Positions 45,264 through 57,525 of a stretch of 64,000 bases of DNA are shown here, piece after piece. This DNA is from Ophiobolus disseminans (Eukaryota > Ascomycota > Dothideomycetes > Pleosporales > Phaeosphaeriaceae): positions 526,476 to 590,475 of the forward strand of contig MU006224.1 in the NCBI GenBank assembly GCA_010093685.1, given 5' to 3'. The position numbers and the translations under genes were made by a program. The notes under the pieces are model-generated. The model did no database searches. It was not told the origin of the DNA and worked only from the letters and a program-made list of their open reading frames with translations. How positions within the stretch are numbered: position 1 is the stretch's first letter; each line of letters begins with the position of its first letter.

Positions 45264-46702
45264 TCAATGGCTCGACTCTGACGCTCTCCGAGGCTTGCAT
45301 TTGTCGTGTGCCATATGACCATTCCGAGCAGTGGTGCGGGTAAACTCTGCGCCACATCTTGGACAATAACTCTTGGATGCCGTGCCCGACTTCTCGCGTT
45401 GGTGTCGAAGAAGGTTGCTGAAAGTGGAGAACTGCCTTCCGTTACACCCATGTTCCCAACATTGGGGCTTTGGCCGTGAATTCAAGATGCGCGGCATCAT
45501 CGCATTGTTCTGAGCACCTGGGGATGATGAGAGAGGAGGAACCTCGCCGCCTGGTTGTTGCGCAACACCCGCTGGAGACCCGTATGACGGATATGCGGCC
45601 GGTGTAGTTGATGATGGCGGATACATTGTTGGGAGTGGGTGATACTCGCTGACACCATAGGTTGCAGGAGGGTATAGTTGTGGTCTAACAAATGTGAGCG
45701 ACGCTACCTTAGAGAGGTTCATGACGACTTACGGAGGATAACTGGAGGCATTACTGCTCAATGGTTGACCTGGAATGTGGCTATGCGAGGTTGTATAGGA
45801 ATATCCTTGAGCAGTGGATGTGAGAGGAGTAGAATTGGAGCGCATTGAGCCTAAGGGTGGGTGCTGTTGATAAGGACTTCGCGAAAGTGATTGTGCTTGA
45901 GCTTGGTATGGTGGGAGGACTGAATGTTCTTCTGCTCTTCTTTGATCATGTTGAAGTGCCGGACTAGAAGCATATGAGGAGTCGTACGGTCCGGATGTTG
46001 ATGAACGGTGTTCTGAGTAGCCATGCTGGCTAGTCGGCGTGTAATTCTGCGGATAGGATGGTGGAGAGCCGTAGTGGTGCATACCGTACTGCGAAGGCGC
46101 CATCATGTAACCTAATGTGCTGCAAAAATCAGTCCTTGTTGTATGAGACTGCTGTAGCTGTCGCCCTACCTCATATCTTGCAGATCGAGGAATGAATTCT
46201 GTGGCTGAGGAGGGTCCGCGGACAACTGCAACTCAAAATCGATGCTCCCCGAGACAGGAGGAAGCGGCGAAGGTAGGGTCTCGGGTGCAGAAGTGTGATT
46301 ATGTCCGTATTTTTGGACGGCGTGCGGCTCAGTAGTAGAGGCAAGTTCTGACCGGGCGCTTTGCGCAGAATCGTAGGGACTAAATTCGAGAGTCTGTGCT
46401 AGAGGAATTTCGACAGGCTGATGTTGGTTAATCCCTGCAGGACTCAAGGTACCACTAGGATCAAGATCTTCGGCGTCTTCTTCGGTCTCCCAGATGACTG
46501 GAGGATGGCTCAGTTCCAAAGGCTGGCAATCGAGTGATTCGTAGCGGGGCGTAGGCAAAGTTGCAGCGCGGCGTGGACGAACAGCCCTCAGCTGTGGTAT
46601 TTCTGGCGGTTGTACAGAGAGGTTTTGATGGGCGCGATTTCTAAGTCTTCGTGAGATGGTTGTTGTTTTCGGGTGTTGTTGATTTGGAGACCGAGGGGTC
46701 AT
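45264..46702 (-). CDS. Zinc-finger transcription factor with atypical fingers
   Basis: Three exons, 46702-46170, 46119-45733 and 45684-45264, encode 446 aa. Introns are 50 and 48 nt and join LQDM to STLGYMMAP and SSYP to PPQLYPP. The first 350 residues are Pro/Ser/Gln/Tyr-rich, as in activation domains. The C-terminus has two linked zinc-binding modules: CWEHGCNGRQFSTFSNLLRH, whose second His is absent at the usual spacing, and CPRCGAEFTRTTARNGHMAH followed by DKC. A short basic tail ends the protein. It is probably a nuclear DNA-binding regulator. The frame is open upstream of the chosen ATG as far as a stop near 46795, so an additional 5' exon is possible. Targets are unknown. It stands alone in an otherwise gene-free region of about 10 kb. 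Confidence 0.82.
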
Positions 46703-49700
46703 ATTCAGTCGTGGGAGGGCAACATCTGGTACGGGAAGTCCTAGTGGGGTAGACGTACGCTTCTGTGCCTGTATCCGGACGGTAGAGTGGGCTTATACAG
46801 CCTTATGCAGAAGTCGTCGCAAGGCAGACTGGCGCTTTTGAACCGCGATATTTGGAGGTGGTCTGCGCTCCAACATGGGGTGTACTTGTATTTACGGTTA
46901 TGAGACGTTTGCGCTGCAGTAGTCTACCTTCAACCCAACGGCGCAGCGCGTTTCCCGGCTTTGCGGCTGGGTACAGGTTGGAGCCTCGAAGGATTCTCAT
47001 CCTGGCATGTCAAAGGCCAAGCTCCCCGACCGTTTAACTAGTCCTTGTACGTGCCGACGCGATGGGCGCCTGGGCCGTAGTGAACCTGGGTTGAGGAAGA
47101 AGACAAGCGTTGCTTCTCTGGTCTCTGGACGCAATATTGCTGACTGCAAAGATGGACACGACCTCGAGCCACATGGCAATGCGGATCCGGCTGCCATACG
47201 ATGCTGACACCTTTGCGTCAACGGGACGCACGAGATCATGCCGACCGGAGAGTGGTCTTATTGCCGGATATGGCGCCCAGTATGCCGCAAGAGTGGCCGC
47301 TGATGGGGTTCCAATGATGCTTTTCCTCCATACAGAGGTTGGTGGCGGCTAAGGTGCCGCGCGTGGAACCAGAGCCATACCACCTTCAGCTTGGTGTTTC
47401 CAAATGCCCTGTCAGGTATCAAGGCGTTAAGCCCGGACGGGCAGCGATGATGGGATACGGGGCGTGTTCGAGTCGAGTGTCATCAAAAGGGATCCGGTCC
47501 GTGCACCCTCATCTCACAGCCTCGTTCGTGCGGGAAAGCTAGCACCGCCACGGCATCGTCCCAGAAGAACCGTCACTCCCCCCCCGACTCGCAGATGGCG
47601 TGTTGTGCCATGCTACGGCGGCTCAGCTCGTCGCATCTAAATATATCTTTCGCGATAGCAGGTACCGAGCACGTGCTGCCTGCCAATCTGGTAATGGCGT
47701 TAAGCGGGCCGTTGACCAGCATGAGATGTGTTGCTACCATCGGCAGAGCCGGCTTCTAGAAGTCAAATCGAACCTGAAAGACGTCAAAAACCGGTATGCG
47801 TGGCTTCTGATTTCGGGCTTGCATGCAGAAGATGGGGGTGGTGAGATTTGTGAGGCGTGTGATTCGGTTGCAGGTCACTCGAGAGCTAACACGGTTAATT
47901 TCCGCCTCTACTATCGGCAAGGATCATCTAGGTACGGCTAGAAGACTCGTCGAGACCCTGCAGAAACACCCTTCGAAATGCCAAGTAGTCGTTGGCCTCC
48001 GTCGCTACTGGACGGACGTTGCTCATTTCGATCAATCCACCTTTCCCAGGCGGTCTGTCAAGCTAAAGCATTGACGCCGCCGCCGACAGTCCTGCATTAG
48101 CTTTCGCTTGAGCCTGCGCTTCCGGCATAAGCTAGAATTTCAAGCAGACACTATCTCGCACCCCACATCAGAGAACACTTCCAACATCAATCTATGCCTT
48201 GAGATGGAGCACGCTTCGCTCGCCGACGGACAGTCACAAGCAGTCGATACATTTGAGAGCCACGAAAACGACCATGATCTTACCCAACTCTGGAACATAT
48301 TGCATATCTGTGATCCATGGAACAAAGGAATCTCTGCCCAACAACGAGCTCGCTAGAAACACAAGCGGGCGATAAAGCCACTTCAGCCTCGATGTAGACT
48401 TGTTACCAGCCCTCGCTGTTATCATCGCCTCTACATCGCTTTGCCTGATCGCCGAAGGAACCCTGACACGTCTCCGCTGGGGAAGACGCATCGTGGCAAT
48501 TGTGAATAATTTCCGTGTAAATGGATTCTGTGGAAAGCCTAACAAGTGGCACATGCTCCAGATCCGAAAAGGTGAACGAGACGAGGGAAAACGCAAGCTT
48601 CAGGCCAACAGCGCCAGGTCATAATCTCGTCATAGAGATAGGTATCCAAGAGAACAACAGACCGGACCTTCATGCTGCACTCATTATCGTACCATGTATG
48701 TATGTAAAGGCCGCAACCCCACATAGGATACGCTCGAGTCCAGGGAACAGGGAGCGCGCATACAGCGGCCCGTCAATCCTCTGGACAGGCAGAGATCAAC
48801 AGTGCGATGTGTAGGAGTGCGTATTTACTGCTTACGCCTTGAAAATGTGTTGCTCCCGCAGTTCAAGATTTGCTTCTCTCGTGGACATGGACCAGTCAAC
48901 AGTACCCGCAGCAATCTTATTGAATGATCTATCTTGACCGTCATGAGTTGGAAAACTGAATGAAGAGCAATCTTGCGAAGTCATGCACGCACAGCACATG
49001 CCGGCAAATCCCGGTCGGGCCTGCAGAACCGGGAGCACACATGCGTAATGAGACTTGGCGGACATTGCCGCTAATGTTGGACATTGTTAGTGTCTGTGAG
49101 TATCTTGAAGCTTAGCTTCAACGGCTGCGGAGGGCCCACGGTAAGCAGGGAGTGCGAACTGCACACGTGAAGGGCAAGGATCGCAAGAACTGGGGTACCA
49201 GGTAACCCAAAACACACCAGGATCCCGAGGTCGATATAGGCGTCACTACTTGACCTAGCAAAGCCAGGACGACTACAGGCAACCAGGAACCATTCGGGAT
49301 ATAATGCGATACCTAGACATATACGGGGCCAATCTACTTAGTTCGTCTCAAGGCATAATCCCTGGTGAGGACCACGTACATCAGGCAACACAGCAAGAAG
49401 TGCGAGACTAACGAGTGCGCAGTATTCAATAGATGTAGTTACTTACGAGAATCAGTTAGATTGTAGGATGCAAGGATGCGGTGGCTGTGTGGATTGCGAA
49501 AAGCTATGATTACCCTGAGTTGCTAATAGATTTTGAGCCGTATGCCTCATTTCATTCACCCTTTCTTTGAGCAGCTAAAAAGGCAAGTAGTAAGTCGGAG
49601 AGATGGAGCTCCGAGCTACAAAGTACGAGGCTCTGTCTTCGTCCCGTCTCCGTCGCAAAGAACGAAGGCGGAAGCTTCACTCCTAGGACTGATCACGAAG

Positions 49701-50664
49701 CATAGTCTATCGAGACTTCGGAAGGCTAGAATACGTTTGCTATCTATAATAAAATTCGCTAGATGCTTGACAAGTGCATGTGATCTGCTTGGTGTTTCGA
49801 TAAGATACATTATAGACGTCTTTTATCAGTGATTGCAATGAAGCTTCGCAACATTGTAATCTCCGCCTGCCTTACATATCATTGGAAACCGACCAATGTA
49901 CGATTTCATTACACCTTCGGAGGTATCCACATATAATTAATCTTCGCATTTGTCAGCAATGAGCATAACCCGACGCAGTCACCGGGCACTTCCGAGCACC
50001 CGAACCATCAACGTCGATATAAAATTGCTCCGTAGTCGATTCAAGACACGCCGTGTACACGGCTGAGCATCGCAAATCCAAAATTATAGGGCGTGACGTA
50101 TCTGCATTGTGGTGCCATTGATAGGCGTACAGCATGTTCTGAATCCTTGAGGGTCACACTTAAGCCATTGGTCAAGTATCGTCTAGAATCGCTCGCCAAT
50201 GCATGGTTTAGGATGTCACCTAGCCACTAAAGCAATTGTCACACCGCATAAGGGCGAGGCTTATTCACTCAAACGTGGAGAGCGGCGGTATGTTGCCAAG
50301 CCGGCCGAATTTCTCGTCCTGGGGGTCAACGTTCCCGAGGGTATGGTTGCCTCCTGTTGGAGCGAGGCTTGGAGATCACCATCATGATGGTAATCACTGT
50401 GCCGCTGAGCTGTAAGGGTACTAACGAACGGAGTCAGAATAATAAGATAAGATGAGCTATCGAATGGCGCCATGGATTGGATTGATGAAACATCTGTAGG
50501 GTAGCATGTAGGACACGCTTGACTCACGGCTTGGGAGTGCAACACACCTTCACAACGCGTACATGCCTGCTAATTCGTATCTGATAGGCACTGCAGTTGA
50601 AGGAAGGAAAGATGCGAGGAAGACATTGATCCAAGTTGGGTGACTTGATAGCTACTGATCCGAC
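46703..50664. other. Gene-poor region upstream of the zinc-finger gene (4 kb)
   Basis: This is the upstream flank of the zinc-finger gene and the downstream flank of the cystathionine gamma-synthase gene. Short ORFs occur on both strands (for example plus-strand frames near 48200-48360 and 49530-49830), but none has a domain, a partner exon or convincing composition. About 49700-49960 is richer in A+T. No mobile element or RNA gene is recognised. Confidence 0.45.
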
Positions 50665-52734
50665 TCAAGACTGAGACATAGCATCCAGCGCTCGCTTGAA
50701 CGCGTCTACCAACTTTGTGGTTTCCTCGAGTCCAACACTAAATCGTATCAAGTCGGCTTCGACGCCCCATTGCGCACACTAAGTAAACGTCAGTCAACTA
50801 TTACCATCAACCACGAACTCATCCAGGTGACTTACCCAATCCAGTTCTCCGTAATGCGCCAAGATCACGTAAGGAGAGCTCAATGTAAAGTTTGTGCCCA
50901 GACTCGGACCTTTGACGGTGTCTAGGTTATCGAAGAAAGCGACAGCATCCTGTCTTGTGTAGAAAGTGGCTGATAAAAGACCACCGTAGCCCGCGTTTGG
51001 ATTCCGACACTTGTCGTAGTTGACTCGAGTTGGACTTGTTTTGGGATAATTAACTTGCTTGACTGTTGCCTCGGTCAATAGCTGGACTGTATGGCACTGA
51101 ATGATATAGATTTACCTCGAGGATGCGCACTCAACACATCGCAGATTGCTTCAGCATTTGCGCCGATCCGCTCGATTCGTGACACGAAGTCGCGACTATT
51201 TCGCTCGAGAACTATGCTGTCTTCAGCCCAGTGGTTATCCACGTAATCTTCAGCCCAGCGTTGCTTCAACAACCGATAGCTCTTGGCTTTGGGGTTGAGC
51301 ACCAGCCTGTTGATGTCAGTCATTCCACTCATTACATCTAATAGAATAGAGCACTCACCCTCCTCCCATAACATTACTGTCACCGCTGAAAACTTTAGTC
51401 AAACTGCTGACCACGACGTCTGCGTATGGAAGCACGTTGACGTTGATGAAGTTGCCAACAGTCTCGTCAACTACTACACAGAAATCGTACTTGTCGGCGA
51501 GGATACGAATGCGCTCGAGATTGGGCGATCGCAAGAGTGGATTTGACGGAAACTCGGTGAACAATGCGACATAGCGCTCTCCGCCCTCTAGTCTTCTTTC
51601 GAGATTGTCGAGCTCCTCTTCAGAGCCGTAACCGTAGAAAAGTGAGCCGGGTCCGAACTTTTCCGTGATCTTCAGGGTATCTATGTATGGAAAGCTGTGT
51701 CGTGTAAGCAAAACATTCAGAACTTCATGACTTCCAACATACCCGAAAACAATAGCTTTTCGTTGTCCTATTGCTTCCAAGAGCTTCCGGTGGGTGTTGA
51801 ATATGGCACTCATACCGGTCGGGTAAAGATAAACATCGTCTTCTGAGAAGCCAGCAACATTTCTAGTCATTGCGGTGTTTTTCTCCATGGAGAGTGCTTC
51901 TTTCAGTCCAACATCCGCCGTCAGTGATCCGGCAATACGTCTTCGAATGGCGAGTTTTGCGTAGTTTGTAAGAGAAAGATCCAGATTGCGCCCAAATCTC
52001 TGCTCAACGAACTCGCCAGGATCCTGAACCTCACCGTTCGAAGTGCCAAGGTCGATAGAGGTCTGCTTCTGGTATCGTCGCGGACCTTTGCAAACTCGCG
52101 GCGATTGGTTCAGACTTGATGGTTCGATCAGATATCCTTCCCGGAAAAGATGATGGCAGTATTCAGCTCGACGACTTGAGACGCCATCCCCGGAATGCTG
52201 CCAAAACTGTTTCGCAATACTGAAACGGTCTTGTGGGAACAAAACGGCCGAGATTTTGGGCGAGATGATCAACATTTCGTCTGACCGGGCTTTCTCAGCA
52301 GCCGGTACCAAGTCGACGATTCGGACTTGAGCGTCCGGTGCAAGCCGAACAAAGAAGTCTCGACATCTCGAAGCAGTGGCATTGGTTGGAAAGAGCATGG
52401 CTGCTTCACCACCATCCCCATATTTTGCGACTATAGCTGTGGCAAATGCTTGGATCTGTTTGTGTATGAAGAATCTGGGTTTCAGGTTAGTAGTGTCCAG
52501 CCGACTGTGCCTCGTTCATTTACCTAGGGTAACCAGTCTTCATCTTGCTAATGACCCACTCCTCGCCTTCTTCGTATCCCACATTGGCCCGCCATGTGGG
52601 TAGCGACACGCTTACCGCCTATATGGCGTTAGTTGTCAGGTACCCGAAAAATCTGCTTCTTGACTCACGTGTTCTGTAGAAGGTGGTAGGCTCTCTCCAA
52701 CTTCGACCTCATTCTCTAGCACCATTGGTGACAT
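50665..52734 (-). CDS. STR2: Cystathionine gamma-synthase, PLP-dependent
   Basis: Six exons, 52734-52669, 52618-52524, 52474-51359, 51306-51116, 51062-50836 and 50778-50665, encode 602 aa. Splicing gives the fungal-type N-terminus (EHAVSVSLPTWRANVGYEEG, SKMKTGYPRFFIHKQIQAF). The PLP-binding motif SSLTKVFSGDSNVMGGG places the Schiff-base lysine at residue 414. Other family motifs are YLYPTGMSAIFNTH, TEFPSNPLLRSPNL and, at the end, SPYVILAHYGELDW joined to CAQWGVEADLIRFSVGLE. The enzyme joins cysteine to an activated homoserine to form cystathionine in the transsulfuration route to methionine. The roughly 600-aa length matches the Str2 type rather than the shorter bacterial MetB type. The gene is divergent from HAUS1. 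Confidence 0.94.
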
Positions 52735-53028
52735 TTTGGCAGCGTGAGGGAGAAAGTAGCTAAGAATATGACAAGAGAGGGGAGGTAGTAAACGACAGGG
52801 AAAGCGACTGACATATTAACGCCTCACTGACTCCAACAGCAAAGTGATATCAGACTTAACCAGCTAGCTCCGACTTCGGCAATTGCGACAGGGTCTTAGC
52901 TGGATTTATGCTTATCGATAAGATGTGCACGGTTCTCACCTTAACCCTCCGACCCACTTGTCGACATTGGTCCGCGAACCCTAGATTTGCCTGCATTGCT
53001 TCCCGGAACTCCGTAAACATTAAACGTC
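52735..53028. promoter_or_regulatory. Divergent promoter region, cystathionine gamma-synthase / HAUS1
   Basis: The two start codons are 294 bp apart. I did not find a clear CYS3/MetR-type palindrome or a TATA box by eye. Confidence 0.45.
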
Positions 53029-53975
53029 ATGGATAATCTCACACCCTCCGACCTCTTTTCGCCCTCAAAAGCCCGTCAGCAGCGCGCACAAGCCCAGGAC
53101 TGGGCACACATAGACTCATGGCTGTCGTATAAATACTCTGGGCGATCCGTGCCGTCGTTCGAGCGCAATGAGGAAACTCTCAAGGTGCTACGAGAGTTGT
53201 CAATGGCGAATGAAAGGGCAGACGAATCACGTATAACTATTGAGAGAGTCGAACGAGAGGCCCTGAAAGAAATAGACGAGGTATGAACGCTGGTAAAGGC
53301 AGTGTCAGCGCACAGCGCTCACAACGGTAGGCTGTAAGAAATGAAGATGACGTGCGCCTCCTATCCAAGCTCAGAAGCAGTCTCACACCAGAGGGCGAGC
53401 AAGCGCTAGATGCTCTCGCCTCCACCACGGTAGCCCTGAACACGCCCACCGCAAACCCAGAGACGATCGCGCACGCGCTTATCCAGCATACCACGACCTC
53501 GCAAAACCTCACCAACCAGCTCGCATACATACAAACACTCCAGGACTACCTCACGAAGCAGCACTCTCTGCTTCGTGCCCAGCTCAACGCTCTTGGGACG
53601 AACCCTGCCTTCGTCGCCCCATCCAACCTCCAGCGCCAGACAACCGAGCAAACGCGTCAAACAAAACACCTGCGTACAAAAATTCGCGAATACGAAGACA
53701 AGTTGTCATCACTACAATTAAATCAGTCTCGGTCAATGACACCGGGGTCGAAATATATCGGTTCTGCAGATGCCATTGGCGAAATGCTGGAGCAGCAGAA
53801 GGCCTTGGATGAGGTGAGGGAGAAGGTAGAAGGGTTAGAGAGAGAGGTAGGCGAGTTTGCAGGATTGCCAGCGGATAGAGAAGCTGCTCGAAAAGAGGTC
53901 GGCAAGCTCGAGGTCAGGCTCGACGAAGTGAGAAGGAGAAGGGATGAGTTATTCGAGGGGTTAGTTGGGAAATGA
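53029..53975 (+). CDS. HAUS1: HAUS augmin-like complex subunit 1
   Basis: Two exons, 53029-53280 and 53331-53975, encode 298 aa. The 50-nt intron joins REALKEIDE to AVRNEDDVRLL. The protein starts MDNLTPSDLFSPSKARQQRA and has DWAHIDSWLSYKYSGRSVPSFERNEE split over the first 50 residues. After that it is almost entirely coiled coil (LDEVREKVEGLEREVGEF, LEVRLDEVRRRRDELFEGLV). This pattern fits HAUS1, a subunit of augmin, which recruits gamma-tubulin to spindle microtubules for branching nucleation. The coiled-coil call is direct; the HAUS1 assignment rests on the N-terminal pattern and length. Confidence 0.85.
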
Positions 53976-54672
53976 TCTATCACGGAACCGAGGAGGAAAT
54001 ATTTACCCAAACTTTGCCACCTCAAGTGTTTCGATACCGTGGCTGAATATCTACAGTTTGTCATCGTGCTCCGATGCGAATATTGTAATGCATACCTGCT
54101 GTATTCCGACGATGTGTCACAGACAACTTACCATGTTTTCCTGTATCGAGTCACATTGCAATATTATCGTGCATGGTATCGAGATTGTCCGTGGCACTGG
54201 ATATAACCAAAGCACTTTTTCAGAGACGGAGGAGATGCAAACCTCGCGACATCACCGAACAGCGATACACGAGCTACTTAGTTCCCCTCAGTTCACAGCA
54301 CAGTCTCATTGTCCAAATCTCACATACCACGATCTACATTAACCCTGAGGCGCCTTCGAACCACCACCGTGGAGTAATATCGCAAGCGAAAGTAAATCTT
54401 ACGTGCCTGGTCTTAAGGTTTGCTTCCATATTTCGGCCGATATCACGTGCTTCGCCTTTCTTCGAATGGCAACGCTTGTCGCTTAGCATGCAGGTGATCC
54501 TGAGACAATAGTGCTAGCTGAAAGTGAGTGGATCTTTGAGAAGACTCATTCGGCAAGTGCTCGTTCTGTGGGCTATATAAAGGTGCTATCATCGCACGTT
54601 CAATGTAATCATCAAGTTGCTTCTTTCCTCTTCTTACCGTACTTCCCGTTGCCCGAAGATACCCCTTCCAGA
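53976..54672. other. Intergenic region upstream of the carboxylesterase (697 bp)
   Basis: It contains the 3' flank of HAUS1 and the promoter of the carboxylesterase. A TATA-like element near 54574 is listed separately. Short ORFs here lack support. Confidence 0.4.
54574..54582 (+). promoter_or_regulatory. TATA-like element of the carboxylesterase gene
   Basis: TATATAAAG lies about 90-100 bp upstream of the ATG at 54673, a normal distance for a fungal TATA box plus a short leader. Inducible genes often carry such boxes, and few other genes in this window show one. Confidence 0.45.
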
Positions 54673-56415
54673 ATGCCAACCCTTCTAAAAACCAACGTGG
54701 GAACTTTCAAAGGTGCACGTGGCGATGGCGCCATCCAGTTTCGAGGCATCAAATATGCGAGCGTGGAAGACCAACTCAGCGTACCTGAAATGGTAACAGC
54801 ATATGGTGAGGACGTCATCGATGCCACCAAGTTTGGGTATATTTGTGTTGCATCTTCCCTTCAAAGTCAAGTCTAACATGCATCTAGACCTCGTGCACCT
54901 GCCATGGACGGTTGCGCTTTCGAGCAGTCAACGCTTATTCAGTGCTCTATCGGCGTCCCTGAGAACTCACCACCAATGTCCGGGACTGAGTGCTTGAATT
55001 TGAATATCACCATTCCAGATATTGGAGTTATGTCTGGAAGGATGCTCCCCGTTATGGTCTTTATTCATGGTGGTGGATTCATCATGGGTGCGAATTACTG
55101 GCCCCAGTATGATCCTTCGCAGCTGGTCAAGCTGTCTGCCGAGATAGGACATCCCATTATTGCTATCAACATCAAGTAAGATCGCTTTGGATGTTCCTTA
55201 AAAGCCTAAGCTAACGAGATGACTTCAGCTATCGACTCGGCGCCCTGGGCAATTTGACATCAAACGAACTTCGCCAGGCGGGCTATCCGGGTAACAATAG
55301 CCTGAGAGACCAAAAATGCGCATTCCAATGGATCAAAGCACACATTGAGAGCTTTGGTGGCAACCCAGACAATGTCACGGCGTTCGGCGAAAGCGCTGGT
55401 GCAGGTTAGTAAACACGTTCCTCGATCTGACCGGTTTTACGCCTGACATACTCTAGCTGCGGTTTTGTATCAATTCCACTCCGAAGAGCCTCTCTTCCAG
55501 CGCTGTATATCGATGTCTGGCACTCCGATCATGCTGAAGCCCCTTCCGCTTCCGGTGACCGAGATGGTATACGAAACGATCATGACGGAACTTGGCCTCC
55601 AAGACGCACCAGTGGATGAGCGCATCCAAAGACTGAGGAGCATCGAGCCACAAGAGCTAGTCGAGAAGACTCCAATGACTGTACCGCTTCTGCCTTCCCT
55701 CGACGACGAAATTGTGCCAGAGGCAACGACTTTTGCAAAGCTTGCAAACAATGATGTACCTGGGTGGAAGTGGTGCGAAGAACTCATGATCGGAGATTGC
55801 CAACATGACGGAAACGTCTTCCTGTTCATGGGTCTCGCGCAGCGTAAGGCAGGTATCGCTAAAGCGCTCATGACATCGCTGCACAACAGCCTCCCCACAG
55901 ATGCGGCTGCTGCTGTCCTCGACGCATATGGCATTCGATCTACGACCGCGGATGATGAAGGTATGGATCAGAGCATCAACCTTGCGACCGATATTGCGTA
56001 TGTTGCTCCAGCTCTTGCATATGCACGCGCCTTTCCGGGCGAGACATACTACTACCACTTCAACGAGCCAAATCCATGGGATGGGCCGTTCAAGGGAAGC
56101 AGTACACATATGCTGGATGCTACATTCCTGTTCCAAAATTTCAATGAACATATGAGTGATGTTGCAAAAGAGGTGGCTAAGAGTCTGGCGGCTGCCTTTA
56201 TCAAGTTTGCGAATGGCATGAAGCCCTGGGCGGACTTTGAGGAGACAAGATCGGTGCGAACGTATGGGCCGAGCGACAAGAGCATCGTCAGCGTGGCGGA
56301 GAACAATGGGTGGGGAAACGGAAGGAGAGATGCGCTATGGAAGCTGGGGGAGGCGGAGAAGGTCGATCTGGACAGCTTGAGTGCTGCATGGGACATGTTC
56401 ATTGCTGGGAAGTGA
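54673..56415 (+). CDS. Type-B carboxylesterase (COesterase family)
   Basis: Four exons, 54673-54836, 54888-55175, 55229-55404 and 55457-56415, encode 528 aa. Introns of 51, 53 and 52 nt have clear branch sites such as GTCTAACAT. Spliced motifs are FRGIKYA, the disulfide-region ECLNLNI, the oxyanion hole VFIHGGGFIMG, NYRLGALGNL and the nucleophile elbow FGESAGA with Ser206. There is no obvious signal peptide, unlike many secreted relatives, so an intracellular esterase is likely. The enzyme hydrolyses carboxylic esters; the substrate is unknown. It is the first of five adjacent enzyme genes, and its stop is only 23 bp from the stop of the convergent CMD-family gene. Confidence 0.92.
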
Positions 56416-56438
56416 CATGTCACTTGCTCGCTAGTAAC

Positions 56439-56942
56439 CTATAACTTAGCCTTAGGCTTCCCCTCCTTCTTCCACTCTTCAAGTACTTTCTCCGCGACCC
56501 TAAAAGCTTCCATAGCTAAGGAGTATCAGCATTATGAAACTTGTCATCTTTCGTCTTATCACCTACAAGCTGGCAACCCAACGTAAACCCCAACCTGCAG
56601 CAGCACCTCCCGAATCTCCTCTTCGCTCAAACCGTTCCTCAATGCACCTTTAACATGCACACCTAGTTCCGTACTTCTGTTCAGTGCACATAGCATGCCC
56701 AGATTCAATAAGCTGCGCTGCTTGCGGTCAAGGCCAGGACGGCTCCATATCCAGCCCCATCCCACTTCTGTGACTAGCTCTTGCAGGGGCTTGGAGAAGG
56801 TGGACGTGTGGCGTTCGAGGGATGCGTCAACGTAGGATGCACCGGCTACCGCGCGCCGGATTTTGATGCCCTCATCAAAGAGTGTTTTGTGGGCTTCTTC
56901 GACTTTGGCGGCGTGGATCTTGTTGCGGTTTATTGGTGGCAT
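56439..56942 (-). CDS. Carboxymuconolactone decarboxylase family protein
   Basis: Two exons, 56942-56567 and 56515-56439, encode 150 aa. The 51-nt intron has a GTAGGT donor and joins VYVGLPA to SMEAFRVAEKVLEEWKKEG; other donors give an immediate stop. The CMD fold is shown by GLDRKQRSLLNLGMLCALNR, ELGVHVKGALRNGLSEEEIR and EVLLQVGVYVGLPA. The AhpD-type CxxC pair is absent, so it is closer to gamma-carboxymuconolactone decarboxylase than to a peroxidase reductant. In the protocatechuate branch that enzyme converts carboxymuconolactone to the enol-lactone of oxoadipate. An enol-lactonase-like hydrolase lies 4 kb away. The exact substrate is inferred. Confidence 0.9.
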
Positions 56943-57525
56943 TGCGTGGTTTCGATGGAAGGTTGGTCAAGATGAGATTACGTTGGAACTGGATAGTGGG
57001 TCAGGGAGGGTTAAGGAAAGAGACGCGTCCACGCGCCGTCAAGCAAGCGCGTTCGGTTCGTTCCGAGGCTCCTCGACCAGCTCTCTTTCCATCCACATGC
57101 TCGTTCATCCGTCAAGTATCGCCTTTTCATCCCTTTGAAGAGAAGTGATCCAATTAAACATATTGCATTGACTGCCCAGGAGACTAAGCTGCCTCTCATT
57201 CATACCTAGGTTTTTGAATCGTAGCTTCGAGTACGGAAATGTTCCGAGCGTGGCATTCACCCCGCACAACTAAAACAGCCTAGTGCGGGGAAGCTCCAGA
57301 TGTCAATCCATGCTTCCGTTCAAGATCCCGTTCGGATGTGGGGTCGTGCCTTCTCCACCACCAGGTACACGGCAATGGAGATCTAAGCGATGCACCCTCG
57401 GTGCTATGAACCTTATAGGTGGCGACCTCGATCGCGTAAACACCGTCGCAGTTTCTAAGAGCAAATGGTTGAAGACACAACAACTGCCCCATAATCCTCA
57501 CTGAACGAGCGTTAACCTCACCATC
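56943..57525. promoter_or_regulatory. Divergent region between CMD and SDR genes (583 bp)
   Basis: It lies between the start of the CMD-family gene (minus) and the start of the dehydrogenase (plus). Coordinate control of both genes from here is possible. No specific element is recognised. Confidence 0.4.

Noticed and set aside
45139..45366. Alternative frame at the 3' end of the zinc-finger gene
   Set aside because: It overlaps the finger-coding exon in another frame; no splice signal links it to the gene, which ends naturally at 45264.
40587..50664. Transposon or RIP-degraded repeat as the cause of the gene-poor stretch
   Set aside because: No transposase or polymerase motif, terminal repeat or strong TpA excess is apparent by eye; a repeat-library search would be decisive.
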